A stretch of 64,000 nucleotides of DNA. It comes from Pseudomonadota bacterium (GTDB lineage Bacteria; Pseudomonadota; Gammaproteobacteria; Steroidobacterales; Steroidobacteraceae). The notes under the pieces were generated by a model. It saw only the letters and a program-made list of their open reading frames with translations, was not told the origin of the DNA and did no database searches. The position numbers and the translations under genes were made by a program. Positions 43,588 through 52,097 of the stretch are shown one piece after another. The first letter of the stretch is position 1; each line of letters begins with the position of its first letter. The stretch lies in NCBI GenBank assembly GCA_025356075.1, contig JANXUT010000053.1:62001-126000 (forward strand), written 5' to 3'.

Positions 43588-45027
43588 ATGAGCGCGCAAC
43601 ACAAGATTCATGTGAGCTTCCCCGGCCGGCTGGTGTTCATCGGCTTCGGCAGCATCGGCCAGGGCGTGGTGCCGCTGGTGCTGCGCCACATCGGTGGACT
43701 TACGCCCGACCGCATCACGATCGTGACGGCCGATGACCTGGGTGATCGCGTCGCCAAGGAATATGGGATCCGCGTCGTCAAGCAGACGCTCGTGCGCGAG
43801 AACTTCCGCCAGGTGCTCGAGCCGCTGGTCGGCCGCGGCGACTTCGTGCTGAACGTCTCGGTCGACGTCTCCTCGATCGCGCTGATCAAGCTCTGCTGGG
43901 AGCGCGGTGCGCTCTACCTCGACACGTGCATCGAGCCGTGGCCGGGCGGCTACACGGATCCGTCGCTCTCGCCCTCCAGGCGCACGAACTACGCGCTGCG
44001 CGAGGAGGCACTCGCGCTCAGGAAGCTCAAGGACAAGGACACGACGCCGAAGCCGACCGCCGTACTGACGCACGGCGCGAACCCGGGGCTCGTCCAGCAC
44101 TTCGTGAAGCAGGCGCTGTTGAACCTCGCCGTGGATCTCAAGATCGAGGCCGGCACCCCGGCGAGCCGCGAGGAGTGGGCGGCGCTCGCCAAGGCGCTTG
44201 GCGTCAAGGTCATCCACGTCGCCGAGCGCGACACCCAGGTGCCGACCGTCCCGAAGCGGGCGGGCGAGTTCGTCAACACGTGGTCGGTCGAGGGTTTCGT
44301 CAGCGAGGGTTGCCAGCCGGCCGAGCTTGGCTGGGGCTCGCACGAGCGGAACTTCCCGCGCGACGGCCGCAAGCACGACTTCGGCTGCGGCTGCGCGATC
44401 TACCTGATGCAGCCCGGCGCCGCGACCCGGGTGCGCACCTGGACGCCCAAGGCCGGCTTCTTCCACGGCTTCCTGATTACGCATGGCGAGGCGATGTCGA
44501 TCGCCGATTACTACACCGTCAAGAATGGCGACGAGCTCCTCTATCGGCCGACCGTCCACTACGCCTACCACCCGTGCGATTCGGCGGTGCTGTCGGTGCA
44601 CGAGTTCGCCGGCCACAATTGGCGGCTGCAGGAGCAGAAGCGGATCCTGATGGACGACGTCGTGCCTGGCGGCATCGACGAGCTCGGCGTGCTGTTGGCC
44701 GGCCACAAGAAGAACGCCTACTGGTACGGCTCGCAGCTGTCGGTGGACGAGGCCCGCAAGCTCGCCCCGCACAACAACGCGACGAGCCTGCAGGTCACCG
44801 CGGCGTGCCTCTCCGGCATGATCTGGGCGATCGAGAACCCGGCACGCGGCCTCGTCGAGCCCGACGAGATGGACTTCAGGCGCAACCTCGAGATCTGCAC
44901 GCCCTACCTCGGCACGGTGGTCGGCGAGTACACCGAGTGGAACCCGCTGCACGATCGCGCGCGGCTCTTCCCCGAGGACCTCGACACGTCAGACCCCTGG
45001 CAGTTCAAGAACGTCCGCGTCGTCTAG
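43588..45027 (+). CDS. hss: Homospermidine synthase
   Basis: NAD-dependent enzyme forming sym-homospermidine from two putrescines. 479 residues, normal for the bacterial enzyme. The Rossmann motif is RLVFIGFGSIGQGVVPLVL. LDTCIEPWPGGYTDPSLSPS, THGANPGLVQHFVKQALL and GHKKNAYWYGSQLS are family-specific. GTG 43582 is an alternative start two codons upstream. With speA it indicates a homospermidine-based polyamine pool; the agmatine-to-putrescine step is not encoded here. Confidence 0.93.
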   Translation: MSAQHKIHVSFPGRLVFIGFGSIGQGVVPLVLRHIGGLTPDRITIVTADDLGDRVAKEYGIRVVKQTLVRENFRQVLEPLVGRGDFVLNVSVDVSSIALIKLCWERGALYLDTCIEPWPGGYTDPSLSPSRRTNYALREEALALRKLKDKDTTPKPTAVLTHGANPGLVQHFVKQALLNLAVDLKIEAGTPASREEWAALAKALGVKVIHVAERDTQVPTVPKRAGEFVNTWSVEGFVSEGCQPAELGWGSHERNFPRDGRKHDFGCGCAIYLMQPGAATRVRTWTPKAGFFHGFLITHGEAMSIADYYTVKNGDELLYRPTVHYAYHPCDSAVLSVHEFAGHNWRLQEQKRILMDDVVPGGIDELGVLLAGHKKNAYWYGSQLSVDEARKLAPHNNATSLQVTAACLSGMIWAIENPARGLVEPDEMDFRRNLEICTPYLGTVVGEYTEWNPLHDRARLFPEDLDTSDPWQFKNVRVV

Positions 45028-45051
45028 CGGCGCGGCGATGAGGCGCTTCCC

Positions 45052-45561
45052 TCAGGCAGCGGCCGGCTCGTAGCGGACCGCGCTGATCACGAAGACGCGC
45101 TCGCCGGCGGGCAGTCGCACGGTCACCTCCGCATCGAGCGCCTTGCCGAGCAGGATCCGTCCAAGCGGCGAGTCCATGCTGAGGTAACGCGGGTCCATGT
45201 CGAATTCGTCGGGCCCGACGACGCGGTGCTCGCGCGCAGCGCCGCTTTCATCCTCGAGCGTGACCCAGGCGCCGAAGAAGACGCGCTTGGGGTCGCTCGG
45301 CGGCGCATCCACGACGACGATGCCCTCGAGGCGTTTCCTGAGGAAGCGCACGCGACGGTCGATCTCCCGCAGGCGCTTCTTGCCGTAGGTGTACTCCGCG
45401 TTCTCGGAGCGATCGCCCTGCGCGGCGGCTTCGGAGACCGACTGGGTGACCTGCGGCCGCTCGTGGCGCCACAGGCGGTCGAGCTCCTCGCGCAGGCGCG
45501 CCGCGCCCGCCGGCGTTATGTATTTCGAACCGGGCCTATCGGGGGGCCGCCAACGACCCAT
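45052..45561 (-). CDS. greB: Transcript cleavage factor GreB
   Basis: 169 residues. The N-terminal coiled coil reads YITPAGAARLREELDRLWRHER and GDRSENAEYTYGKKRLREIDRR, where the acidic tip (D and E of GDRSENAEY) stimulates RNA cleavage in backtracked polymerase. PKRVFFGAWVTLED and the C-terminal FKBP-like domain follow. The YGKKRLREIDRR form distinguishes GreB from GreA. Convergent with hss and divergent from the 64-aa gene. Confidence 0.93.
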   Translation of the reverse strand: MGRWRPPDRPGSKYITPAGAARLREELDRLWRHERPQVTQSVSEAAAQGDRSENAEYTYGKKRLREIDRRVRFLRKRLEGIVVVDAPPSDPKRVFFGAWVTLEDESGAAREHRVVGPDEFDMDPRYLSMDSPLGRILLGKALDAEVTVRLPAGERVFVISAVRYEPAAA

Positions 45562-45626
45562 AGTCGACTACTCCTCACAGAAGCGCGTCGAGCCGCCTCC
45601 CCGGGGGCCTGAGCCTCCGCGGGTTT

Positions 45627-45662
45627 GGGACATAAGTCACGGATTCCCGTGGGTTGCGTCCC
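45627..45662 (+). promoter_or_regulatory. Structured leader before the 64-aa gene
   Basis: GGGAC (45627-45631) can pair with GTCCC (45658-45662), enclosing an inner stem CACGG-ATTC-CCGTG (45638-45651). It ends 14 bases before the ATG, which lacks an obvious Shine-Dalgarno. Confidence 0.35.
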
Positions 45663-45676
45663 TAAGCTGCCGAACC

Positions 45677-45871
45677 ATGAGCATTAAGTTCTACACCCGC
45701 TTCGTCGCGGACCTCGGTACCCGAGGCCCGAGCGAGTACACCGGGATCGTTGAACTCGGCGGCCAGGAAACGGTACCTACTGATCCCAAGCGCGTCGCTC
45801 GTCTGCTCGCCCGCGATCTCGACCTCGAGGCCGAAGAGATCCGCGTGCTGCAGTGGGCACGCCTGCACTGA
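45677..45871 (+). CDS. Small conserved-looking protein (64 aa), unknown
   Basis: MSIKFYTRFVADLGTRGPSE begins a compact, soluble, acidic protein ending EAEEIRVLQWARLH. No family recognised. The coding frame is clean, the gene stands alone, and a tandem strong terminator follows at once, so it is probably a highly expressed monocistronic gene. The ATG at 45677 is the only sensible start; an in-frame extension to 45389 overlaps greB. Confidence 0.65.
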   Translation: MSIKFYTRFVADLGTRGPSEYTGIVELGGQETVPTDPKRVARLLARDLDLEAEEIRVLQWARLH

Positions 45872-45879
45872 ATCCCCTA

Positions 45880-45948
45880 GCGGACTTTATCTTCCCTTCG
45901 AACGAGTCCGCTTTTCGAACCCCGGGTCAATAGCCCGGGGTTTTTTTT
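45880..45948 (+). terminator. Tandem intrinsic terminator after 64-aa gene
   Basis: First stem GCGGACT/AGTCCGC (45880-45911) followed by TTTT; second stem AACCCCGGG/CCCGGGGTT (from 45918) followed by eight T (45941-45948). The second is the best intrinsic terminator in the window. Confidence 0.9.
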
Positions 45949-46033
45949 CGCCTCGCCAGCACGCCCACGCTAGCCGATCGCGCCTCGCCGGCAAAGCGGC
46001 GATGCGCCGGTATCGGCTTGGTAAGCTTCGCGG

Positions 46034-46774
46034 GTGACCGTGAAGGACTATTTCTCGGCCCACTCGGCCGACTACCAGCGCTACCGGCCGGGCTATCCCG
46101 CCGAGCTCGTCGACTACCTCGCCGTCACGGCCCCCGCGCTGAACGTCGCGCTCGATGTCGGCACCGGCAACGGCCAGGCCGCGGCGGAGCTCGCGCGACA
46201 CTTCGCGCTCGTCCTCGCCGGCGACCCGAGCGCGAACCAGCTCAAGCACGCCGTGCCGCACGCGCGAGTCTCCTACGTGCGGCACGCCGCCGAGCGGCTG
46301 CCGGTACGAGGCGCCGCCGTCGACCTCCTCGCCGTCGCCCAGGCCGCCCACTGGTTCGACTTCGCATCTTTCTTTGCCGAGGCCCGCCGGGTCCTACGGC
46401 CCGGCGGCATCGTCGCACTCTTTACCTACTCGCACTTTCGGGTCGACGCGGCGGTTGATGCCCTCGTCGACCGGTTCTACCGCGACCGCGTTGGCCGCTA
46501 CTGGCCGCCCGAGCGACGCTACGTCGACGAGCACTACCGGAGCCTCCCGTTCCCGCTCGAGGAACTGCCGGCGCCCGAGTTCCGGCTTGGGTTGAGCTGG
46601 GCGCGGGAGGCGCTCCTCCGCTACGTAGGCACCTGGTCGGCGGTCGAGCGCTGCCGCGCCGCGACCGGTGTCGATCCGGTCCCGGAGCTCGCCGCGGCGC
46701 TCGCCGTCAGCTGGCCGGCCGGGGCCGCCCGTAAACTTCACGTCCCCATCCACTTGCGCATCGGCCGGGTGTAA
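46034..46774 (+). CDS. Class I SAM-dependent methyltransferase
   Basis: 246 residues of the UbiE/Tam-like Methyltransf_11 type: FSAHSADYQRYRPGYPAELV, motif I LDVGTGNGQAAAELA, acidic AGDPSANQL, and VDLLAVAQAAHWFDFASFF. The HWFD segment is typical of a family related to trans-aconitate or small-molecule methyltransferases. Substrate unknown. GTG start; separate from the LemA operon by a promoter-like region. Confidence 0.88.
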   Translation: MTVKDYFSAHSADYQRYRPGYPAELVDYLAVTAPALNVALDVGTGNGQAAAELARHFALVLAGDPSANQLKHAVPHARVSYVRHAAERLPVRGAAVDLLAVAQAAHWFDFASFFAEARRVLRPGGIVALFTYSHFRVDAAVDALVDRFYRDRVGRYWPPERRYVDEHYRSLPFPLEELPAPEFRLGLSWAREALLRYVGTWSAVERCRAATGVDPVPELAAALAVSWPAGAARKLHVPIHLRIGRV

Positions 46775-46784
46775 CCCATATAGT
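46754..46784 (+). promoter_or_regulatory. Candidate promoter of lemA operon
   Basis: TTGCGC (46754-46759), a long 19-base spacer, and a good -10 TATAGT (46779-46784). AAGGAG lies at 46809-46814 before the lemA ATG. Confidence 0.35.
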
Positions 46785-46819
46785 GCCGGCGGCGGGCGTT
46801 AAGGCCCTAAGGAGTTCCC

Positions 46820-47437
46820 ATGCGATCGACCTTCCGTGCGTTGTGGTGGCTGCCGGTGCTCGCCTTGGGCGCGCTCCTGTCCGGCTGTGGGTACAACAAG
46901 ATCCAGACGCTCGACGAGCAGACGAAGTCCGGCTGGTCGGAGGTGCTGAACCAGTACCAGCGCCGTGCGGACCTGATCCCGAACCTCGTCAATACCGTCA
47001 AGGGCTTCGCCGCGCAGGAGCAGGCCGTGCTCATCGGCGTCACCGAGGCGCGCGCCAAGGCGAGCCAGATCAAGGTCGACGCGAACGACCCGGCCTCGCT
47101 CAAGCAGTTCCAGGACTCGCAAGGGCAGCTGTCGGGCGCCCTGTCGCGCCTGATGGTGGTCGTCGAGAAGTATCCGGAGCTCAAGTCGAACCAGAACTTT
47201 CTCGACCTGCAGTCGCAGCTCGAGGGGACGGAGAACCGGATCACGGTCGCGCGCAACCGCTACATCCAGACGGTCCAGGACTACAACATCCAGGTCCGCC
47301 AGTTCCCCGGCAACCTCACCGCGATGATGTTCGGCTACAAGGTGAAGCCGAACTTCACCGTCGAGAACGAAGCGCAGATCTCCAAGCCGCCGACAGTCGA
47401 CTTCAACGCGGCGCCCGCGCCGAAGCCAACCGGCTGA
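46820..47437 (+). CDS. lemA: LemA family protein
   Basis: 205 residues. The lipoprotein-like signal ends LLSGCGYN. The long helical domain contains QTKSGWSEVLNQYQRRADLIPNLVNTVKGFA, the LemA hallmark, and NRYIQTVQDYNIQVRQFPGN. It is an envelope scaffold whose role is not well defined, usually co-encoded with TPM-domain proteins as here. First gene of a four-gene operon; the next GTG is 10 bases away. Confidence 0.92.
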   Translation: MRSTFRALWWLPVLALGALLSGCGYNKIQTLDEQTKSGWSEVLNQYQRRADLIPNLVNTVKGFAAQEQAVLIGVTEARAKASQIKVDANDPASLKQFQDSQGQLSGALSRLMVVVEKYPELKSNQNFLDLQSQLEGTENRITVARNRYIQTVQDYNIQVRQFPGNLTAMMFGYKVKPNFTVENEAQISKPPTVDFNAAPAPKPTG

Positions 47438-47447
47438 CCGAGCGCCC

Positions 47448-48290
47448 GTGGCGGTGATCCGGTCGGCGCTTCTCGCGGCCACTGCGTGGCTCGCGCTCCT
47501 GCCCGCGCTGCCGGCGCGGGCAGAAGTCGCGCTGCCGCCGGTCGCGCGGGTCACCGATCTCACCGGGACGCTGAACGCCGAGCAGCAGGCGGCGCTCTCC
47601 AAGATGCTGGCCGACTTCGAGGCCCGCAAGGGCAGCCAGATCGCGGTGTTGCTCGTGCCGACGACGCAGCCCGAGGACATCGCGCAGTTCGGCATCCGCC
47701 TCGCCGATGCGTGGAAGCTCGGCCGCAAGGGCGTTGATGACGGAGCGATCCTCATCATCGCGCTCGGCGACAAGCGCATGCGGATCGAGGTCGGCCGCGG
47801 ACTCGAGGGCGCGATCACCGACCTCGCTGCCAGCCGGATCATCGGTGAATACCTCAGACCGAGGTTCCGCGCCGGAGATTTCTACGGCGGCATCATGAGC
47901 GCGGTCGACCGGATGATCGCGCTGACCGATGGCGAGCCCCTGCCGCCACCGCCCGAGCGCGCCGCCGCGCAACGCGGCGGCGGCATCCAGGGAATCCTGC
48001 CGGTACTGCTGCTCTTCGGCCTGTTTGGCGGGTCAGTCCTGCGCGCCGTGCTCGGCCGTCCGCTCGGCTCGGTCGCGACCGGCGGCGTCGCCGCGTTCGT
48101 CGCCTGGCTGCTGGTCGGGACGATCGGAATCGCGGTGTTCGCCGGCATCGCCGCTTTCGTGCTCGCGCTGATCGGCGGCCTCGGCGGTGGACGCCTTGGC
48201 GGCGGCCTCGGTGGCGGCAGCTGGGGCGGCGGCGGCTTCGGCGGCGGCGGTGGCGGCTTCAGTGGCGGCGGCTCGTCCGGGAGCTGGTGA
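47448..48290 (+). CDS. TPM-domain (YgcG-like) membrane protein
   Basis: 280 residues: signal peptide (about 1-26), TPM domain with VTDLTGTLNAEQQAALSKML and DDGAILIIALGDKRMRIEVGRGLEGAITD, two hydrophobic helices (ILPVLLLFGLFGG, AAFVAWLLVGTIGIAVF), and a Gly/Ser-rich tail ending SGGGSSGSW. TPM domains were once linked to photosystem repair phosphatases; in bacteria the role is unclear. Three bases before the second TPM gene. Confidence 0.88.
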   Translation: MAVIRSALLAATAWLALLPALPARAEVALPPVARVTDLTGTLNAEQQAALSKMLADFEARKGSQIAVLLVPTTQPEDIAQFGIRLADAWKLGRKGVDDGAILIIALGDKRMRIEVGRGLEGAITDLAASRIIGEYLRPRFRAGDFYGGIMSAVDRMIALTDGEPLPPPPERAAAQRGGGIQGILPVLLLFGLFGGSVLRAVLGRPLGSVATGGVAAFVAWLLVGTIGIAVFAGIAAFVLALIGGLGGGRLGGGLGGGSWGGGGFGGGGGGFSGGGSSGSW

Positions 48291-48293
48291 GCC

Positions 48294-48794
48294 ATGAACC
48301 GACTCATGCGCCTCGGCCGACACCTCATCGAGACGCACGGTCTGACGCGTCGCCGCTTCCCGGCGGCCGTCCTCGATCGCATCGAGGCGGCCGTGCACGC
48401 GGCCGAATCGACGCATACCGGCGAGCTTCGGATCGTGATCGAGACGGACCTCGATGCCTGGTCGATCCTCGCCGGCAAGACACCGCGCGCGCGCGCGATC
48501 GAGGCGTTCTCGGGCTTCCACGTCTGGGACACGGAACTCAACAACGGCGTTCTGCTCTACGTACTGTGCGCCGACCGCGCGGTCGAGATCGTCGCCGATC
48601 GGGGCTTCAACAAGCTCGTGACGGCCGATGAGTGGCGTAAGGTATGCGCGGCGATGGAAACCGAATTTCGAGCCGGACGCTGGGCCGACGGTGCCCTCGC
48701 GGGCGTCAACGCGGCGGCAGCGCTGATGGGCCGGCATTTCCCTGGTACTGGCCGGAGCGGCAATGAACTGCCCGATCGCCCCGTTCTCCTGTAA
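48294..48794 (+). CDS. Second TPM-domain protein (cytoplasmic form)
   Basis: 166 residues without a signal peptide. RFPAAVLDRIEAAVHAAESTHTGELRIVIE and NNGVLLYVLCADRAVEIVADRGFNK are TPM/DUF5130-like segments. The usual partner in LemA-TPM-TPM operons. Its last 32 bases overlap the L,D-transpeptidase start in another frame. Confidence 0.85.
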   Translation: MNRLMRLGRHLIETHGLTRRRFPAAVLDRIEAAVHAAESTHTGELRIVIETDLDAWSILAGKTPRARAIEAFSGFHVWDTELNNGVLLYVLCADRAVEIVADRGFNKLVTADEWRKVCAAMETEFRAGRWADGALAGVNAAAALMGRHFPGTGRSGNELPDRPVLL

Positions 48795-50034
48795 GCCGCT
48801 GGCGCGTGCCGGCGCGGTGGCAGGGATCCTGGCGCTCGCGGGTTGCTCGCTGCTGCGCCCGGCAGCGCCGCCGCCCGCGGCGCCAGCGACAGCGCCTGCG
48901 GTCGTCGTGCCCGACCGCGTCCGTGCGCTCGCGACCCACGAGTTCGAGATCGATCCTGCGCACGAGGACGTCGTCGGCCTCGTGCAGTCGACCCGGATCG
49001 GCAAGGAAGACACGCTGCCGGACATCGCCCGGCGCTTCAACGTCGGCTACGAGGAGATGGTCCGCGCGAACCCGGGCGTGGACCCCTGGCTGCCGGGCGA
49101 GGGGCGCGAGGTCGTCGTGCCGACGCGCTTCGTGCTGCCGGATGCGCCCCGCGAGGGCGTCGTCATCAACGTCGCGGCGATGCGCCTCTACTATTACCCG
49201 AAGCACGCCAAGGGCGCGCCGCAGCTCGTCGTCACCCATCCGATCGGCATCGGCAAGGTCGGCTGGCAGACGCCGGAGGGCGTGACGAAGGTCGTCGCGC
49301 GGGTCAAGGATCCGGTGTGGGTGCCGCCCGTGTCGGTGCGCAAGGAGCACCTGGAGGACGGTGACGTGCTGCCGGCCAAGGTGCCGGCCGGGCCCGACAA
49401 TCCGCTCGGCGCGTTCATGTTCAGGCTCGGCTGGCCGAGCTACCTGATCCACGGCACCAACAAGCCCTACGGCGTCGGCATGCGCTCGAGCCACGGCTGC
49501 GTGCGCCTCTACCCCGAGGACATCGCGATCCTCTTCGACAGTATCCCCATCGGTACCCCGGTGCGCGTCGTGAACCAGCCGTTCGTGCTCGGCTGGCACG
49601 GCGATGAACTCTACGTGCAGGTCTACGGCGCGCTCGAGGACGACAAGCGCGCGTGGGAGCACGGGCCTAAGTCGCTGCTCAAGAAGGCGGGCAAGACGCC
49701 GCTCTGGCAGCGCATCCGCGCGCACGATGGGGGCATCGACTGGGAGAAGGCGCGGCTCCTGTCCGAGACCCCGCGTGGCGTGCCGGTGTCGGTCATGAAG
49801 CGCGACAGCACGACGCTCGATACCGTGGTCGCGAGCGCCCGCAAGGTGCGCAACGAACTTCCCGAGGGCGCGACCTGGGACGGCACGACCGGGCTCCTGG
49901 TCGATGAGAAGCAGTTCGCGGAGATGATCGGCGCGCGTGAGCCCGCCGCGACCGCGAGTGCGCCCGCCGCGGCGGCGCCCCCGGCGCCGGCAACCTCGCC
50001 GCAGACCTCGCCACCGGGACCCGTCCGCCACTGA
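48763..50034 (+). CDS. L,D-transpeptidase (ErfK/YbiS type) lipoprotein
   Basis: 423 residues. The signal ILALAGCSLLRP ends in a lipobox. A LysM-like segment (STRIGKEDTLPDIARRFNVGYEEMVRANPGVD) precedes the YkuD domain, where IHGTNKPYGVGMRSSHGCVRLYPED contains the catalytic Cys246. It forms 3-3 peptidoglycan cross-links or attaches lipoproteins. A Pro/Ala-rich tail ends the protein. It overlaps the TPM gene by 32 bases, so it belongs to the LemA operon. Confidence 0.92.
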   Translation: MNCPIAPFSCKPLARAGAVAGILALAGCSLLRPAAPPPAAPATAPAVVVPDRVRALATHEFEIDPAHEDVVGLVQSTRIGKEDTLPDIARRFNVGYEEMVRANPGVDPWLPGEGREVVVPTRFVLPDAPREGVVINVAAMRLYYYPKHAKGAPQLVVTHPIGIGKVGWQTPEGVTKVVARVKDPVWVPPVSVRKEHLEDGDVLPAKVPAGPDNPLGAFMFRLGWPSYLIHGTNKPYGVGMRSSHGCVRLYPEDIAILFDSIPIGTPVRVVNQPFVLGWHGDELYVQVYGALEDDKRAWEHGPKSLLKKAGKTPLWQRIRAHDGGIDWEKARLLSETPRGVPVSVMKRDSTTLDTVVASARKVRNELPEGATWDGTTGLLVDEKQFAEMIGAREPAATASAPAAAAPPAPATSPQTSPPGPVRH

Positions 50035-50059
50035 CCGCGGCTGGCCGGGCAGGGCCCGC

Positions 50060-50551
50060 TCACCAGTAGTCGTCGCCGTCCTTCGGCGTCGATGCGACCG
50101 CGACGATCCCCGTGGCGGTGGCACACAGCCGCCCGTCCGAATGCAGCTCCGCCTCGGTGAAGGCGAGGTGCTGGGTGCGCTTTACCGCCGCTCCTAGCAC
50201 CTCGAGCGGCGCCTCGAACGCCGGGCGCATCAACTTGATCGACAGTTCCACCGTCCCGGCGCGTTGCCCGGGGAACTGCAGCGTGCCGGCGATGCCGAGC
50301 GCGGCATCGAAGAGCGCGGCGATAACCGCGCCATTCACCGCGCGCGTACCGAGGCCACCCAGGTGCTGCGCCCCGACGCTCGCGAGCGTGAGGCGCACGA
50401 TCGACGGATCGCTGAGGTCGAGCCTGCCTCCCATCAGCGCCATCGCCGGCAGCGCGTTCATCCGCTCCTGCCAGCGCTCGCGCTCGGCGGCCTCGAGCGG
50501 AATGGGCTGCGCGCGCAGCCTGAGCGCATCCATCATCGAGCCTTCCGCCAT
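50060..50551 (-). CDS. PaaI-family hotdog thioesterase
   Basis: 163 residues. GLGTRAVNGAVIAALFDAALGIAG holds the N-G-x2-A and acidic Asp expected in the hotdog helix, and TVELSIKLMRPA is the 4HBT-type strand. It hydrolyses acyl-CoA thioesters; which acyl group is unknown. ATG 50551 follows GGGAGG. Convergent with the transpeptidase gene and divergent from the glycosyltransferase. Confidence 0.85.
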   Translation of the reverse strand: MAEGSMMDALRLRAQPIPLEAAERERWQERMNALPAMALMGGRLDLSDPSIVRLTLASVGAQHLGGLGTRAVNGAVIAALFDAALGIAGTLQFPGQRAGTVELSIKLMRPAFEAPLEVLGAAVKRTQHLAFTEAELHSDGRLCATATGIVAVASTPKDGDDYW

Positions 50552-50659
50552 GCGGCCTCCCGGGCGACGCCTGGCCATCATAGGCGATGCCCCTGTCACA
50601 CACCCGTCACGCGCCGCGGCTACCGTCGGCCGCCAACGCCGTCGTGCCGAGGAGGGCTA

Positions 50660-51874
50660 GTGCGCATCCTGATGATTTCCGACGTCAGTTTCCCCCGCGT
50701 CAATGGCGTCTCGACCTCGATCGAGACATTCCGCCGCAGCCTCGCCGCGCTCGGTCACGCGAGCACGCTGGTCGCGCCCGCGTACCCGGCCGCGGTGGCG
50801 GCCGAGGCGGGCGAGGTGATCCGGGTGCGCTCGCGTGGCGTGCCGCGCGACCCGGAGGATCGTCTGATGAACCGCCGCGCGATCCAGGCGCTCTTGCCGA
50901 CGCTCGCCCGCGGCGGGTTCGACCTCGTGCACATCCACACGCCGTTCGTGGCGCACTACGCCGGCGTCAGCATCGCGCGCGAACTCAACCTGCCGGTTGT
51001 CGAGACCTATCACACGTTCTTCGAGGAGTACCTGCACCACTACGTGCCGGTGCTGCCGCGCGCGCTGACGCGCCTCATCGCGAGGCGCCTGAGCCGGAGC
51101 CAGTGCCGCGCCATCGATGCGCTCATCGTGCCCTCCCAGCAGATGCTCGCGACGCTCAGGGGCTATGGCATCGACACCCGCGCCGAGGTGCTGCCGACCG
51201 GCATCGACCCGGAGCGCTTCCAGGGCGGCGACGGGCAGCGCTTTCGCGCCGCCCACGGCATCGCCGCCGACCGCCCCGTGCTCGTGCACATCTCGCGGGT
51301 CGCGCACGAGAAGAACATCGACTTCGTGCTCGAGGCGGTGGCGCGCGCGCGCGTGGCGGTGCCCGAGCTGTTGCTCGTGATCGCGGGCGAGGGACCGGCG
51401 CTTGCGCACGTGAAGCGCCGTGCGGCCGAACTGGGCCTCGCCGGCCACGTGCTCTTCGTCGGCTACCTCGCGCGCGACGGCGCGCTCCTCGACTGCTACT
51501 CGGCGGGTACCGCGTTCGTGTTCGCCTCGCGCACCGAGACGCAGGGCCTCGTGCTCCTCGAGGCGCTCGCGCTCGGCGTGCCGGTCGTCTCGACCGCGGT
51601 CATGGGCACGGCCGACGTCCTCAAGGACGCCAAGGGGGCGCTCATCGCGCCCGACGAGGTGGAGGGCTTCGCGGCGCGCGTCGTCGAACTCGTACGGGAC
51701 CCCGCCCTGCGCGCGCGCCTCGCCGCGGTGGCGCCTGCCGACACGAAGGCCTGGACCGCGACCGCGATGGCCGAGCGCCTCGTCAAGCTTTACCGGTCGG
51801 TCGTCGCGACACACCCCAGCCGGCCCTATACTCGGCCGGTGCTTGCGGCGACCGAGGCGACCCGTGCCGACTGA
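50660..51874 (+). CDS. Family 4 glycosyltransferase
   Basis: 404 residues, GT-B fold. RILMISDVSFPRVNGVSTSI is the N-terminal glycine-rich loop, HIHTPFVAHYAG and VETYHTFFEEYLHHY resemble alpha-mannosyltransferases acting on lipid acceptors, and SRTETQGLVLLEALALGVPVV is the sugar-nucleotide EX7E motif. Related to diacylglycerol or phosphatidylinositol glycosyltransferases. GTG start with GGAGGG. Acceptor unknown. Confidence 0.9.
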   Translation: MRILMISDVSFPRVNGVSTSIETFRRSLAALGHASTLVAPAYPAAVAAEAGEVIRVRSRGVPRDPEDRLMNRRAIQALLPTLARGGFDLVHIHTPFVAHYAGVSIARELNLPVVETYHTFFEEYLHHYVPVLPRALTRLIARRLSRSQCRAIDALIVPSQQMLATLRGYGIDTRAEVLPTGIDPERFQGGDGQRFRAAHGIAADRPVLVHISRVAHEKNIDFVLEAVARARVAVPELLLVIAGEGPALAHVKRRAAELGLAGHVLFVGYLARDGALLDCYSAGTAFVFASRTETQGLVLLEALALGVPVVSTAVMGTADVLKDAKGALIAPDEVEGFAARVVELVRDPALRARLAAVAPADTKAWTATAMAERLVKLYRSVVATHPSRPYTRPVLAATEATRAD

Positions 51875-52001
51875 CTGGCTGCGCGTGATGCTCGAGGAAG
51901 TGGCGCAGAAGCGTGAGGAAGCGGTGCGAGAGCGCCGCGAGGCCGAGCGCCGCCGCGGCGCCGACGCGCCCGCGCCACCGCCGCCTGCGCGTACCACCTG
52001 A
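51864..52001 (+). CDS. Possible small charged protein (45 aa)
   Basis: GTG-started frame overlapping the glycosyltransferase end by 11 bases: PTDWLRVMLEEVAQKREEAV continues as a Glu/Arg-rich helix and ends in a Pro run (APPPPARTT). It could be a real coupled gene or a chance frame; the charged heptad-like composition favours a short coiled coil. Confidence 0.4.
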   Translation: MPTDWLRVMLEEVAQKREEAVRERREAERRRGADAPAPPPPARTT

Positions 52002-52097
52002 GCGTTCGGCGAGCGACACTTTCTCAAGCGCCCGCAGGCACTTCGGGAGCGCGCGCGACCCTGTGCTAATCTCCGTGAAAGTGCGGGGGACTCCGGG

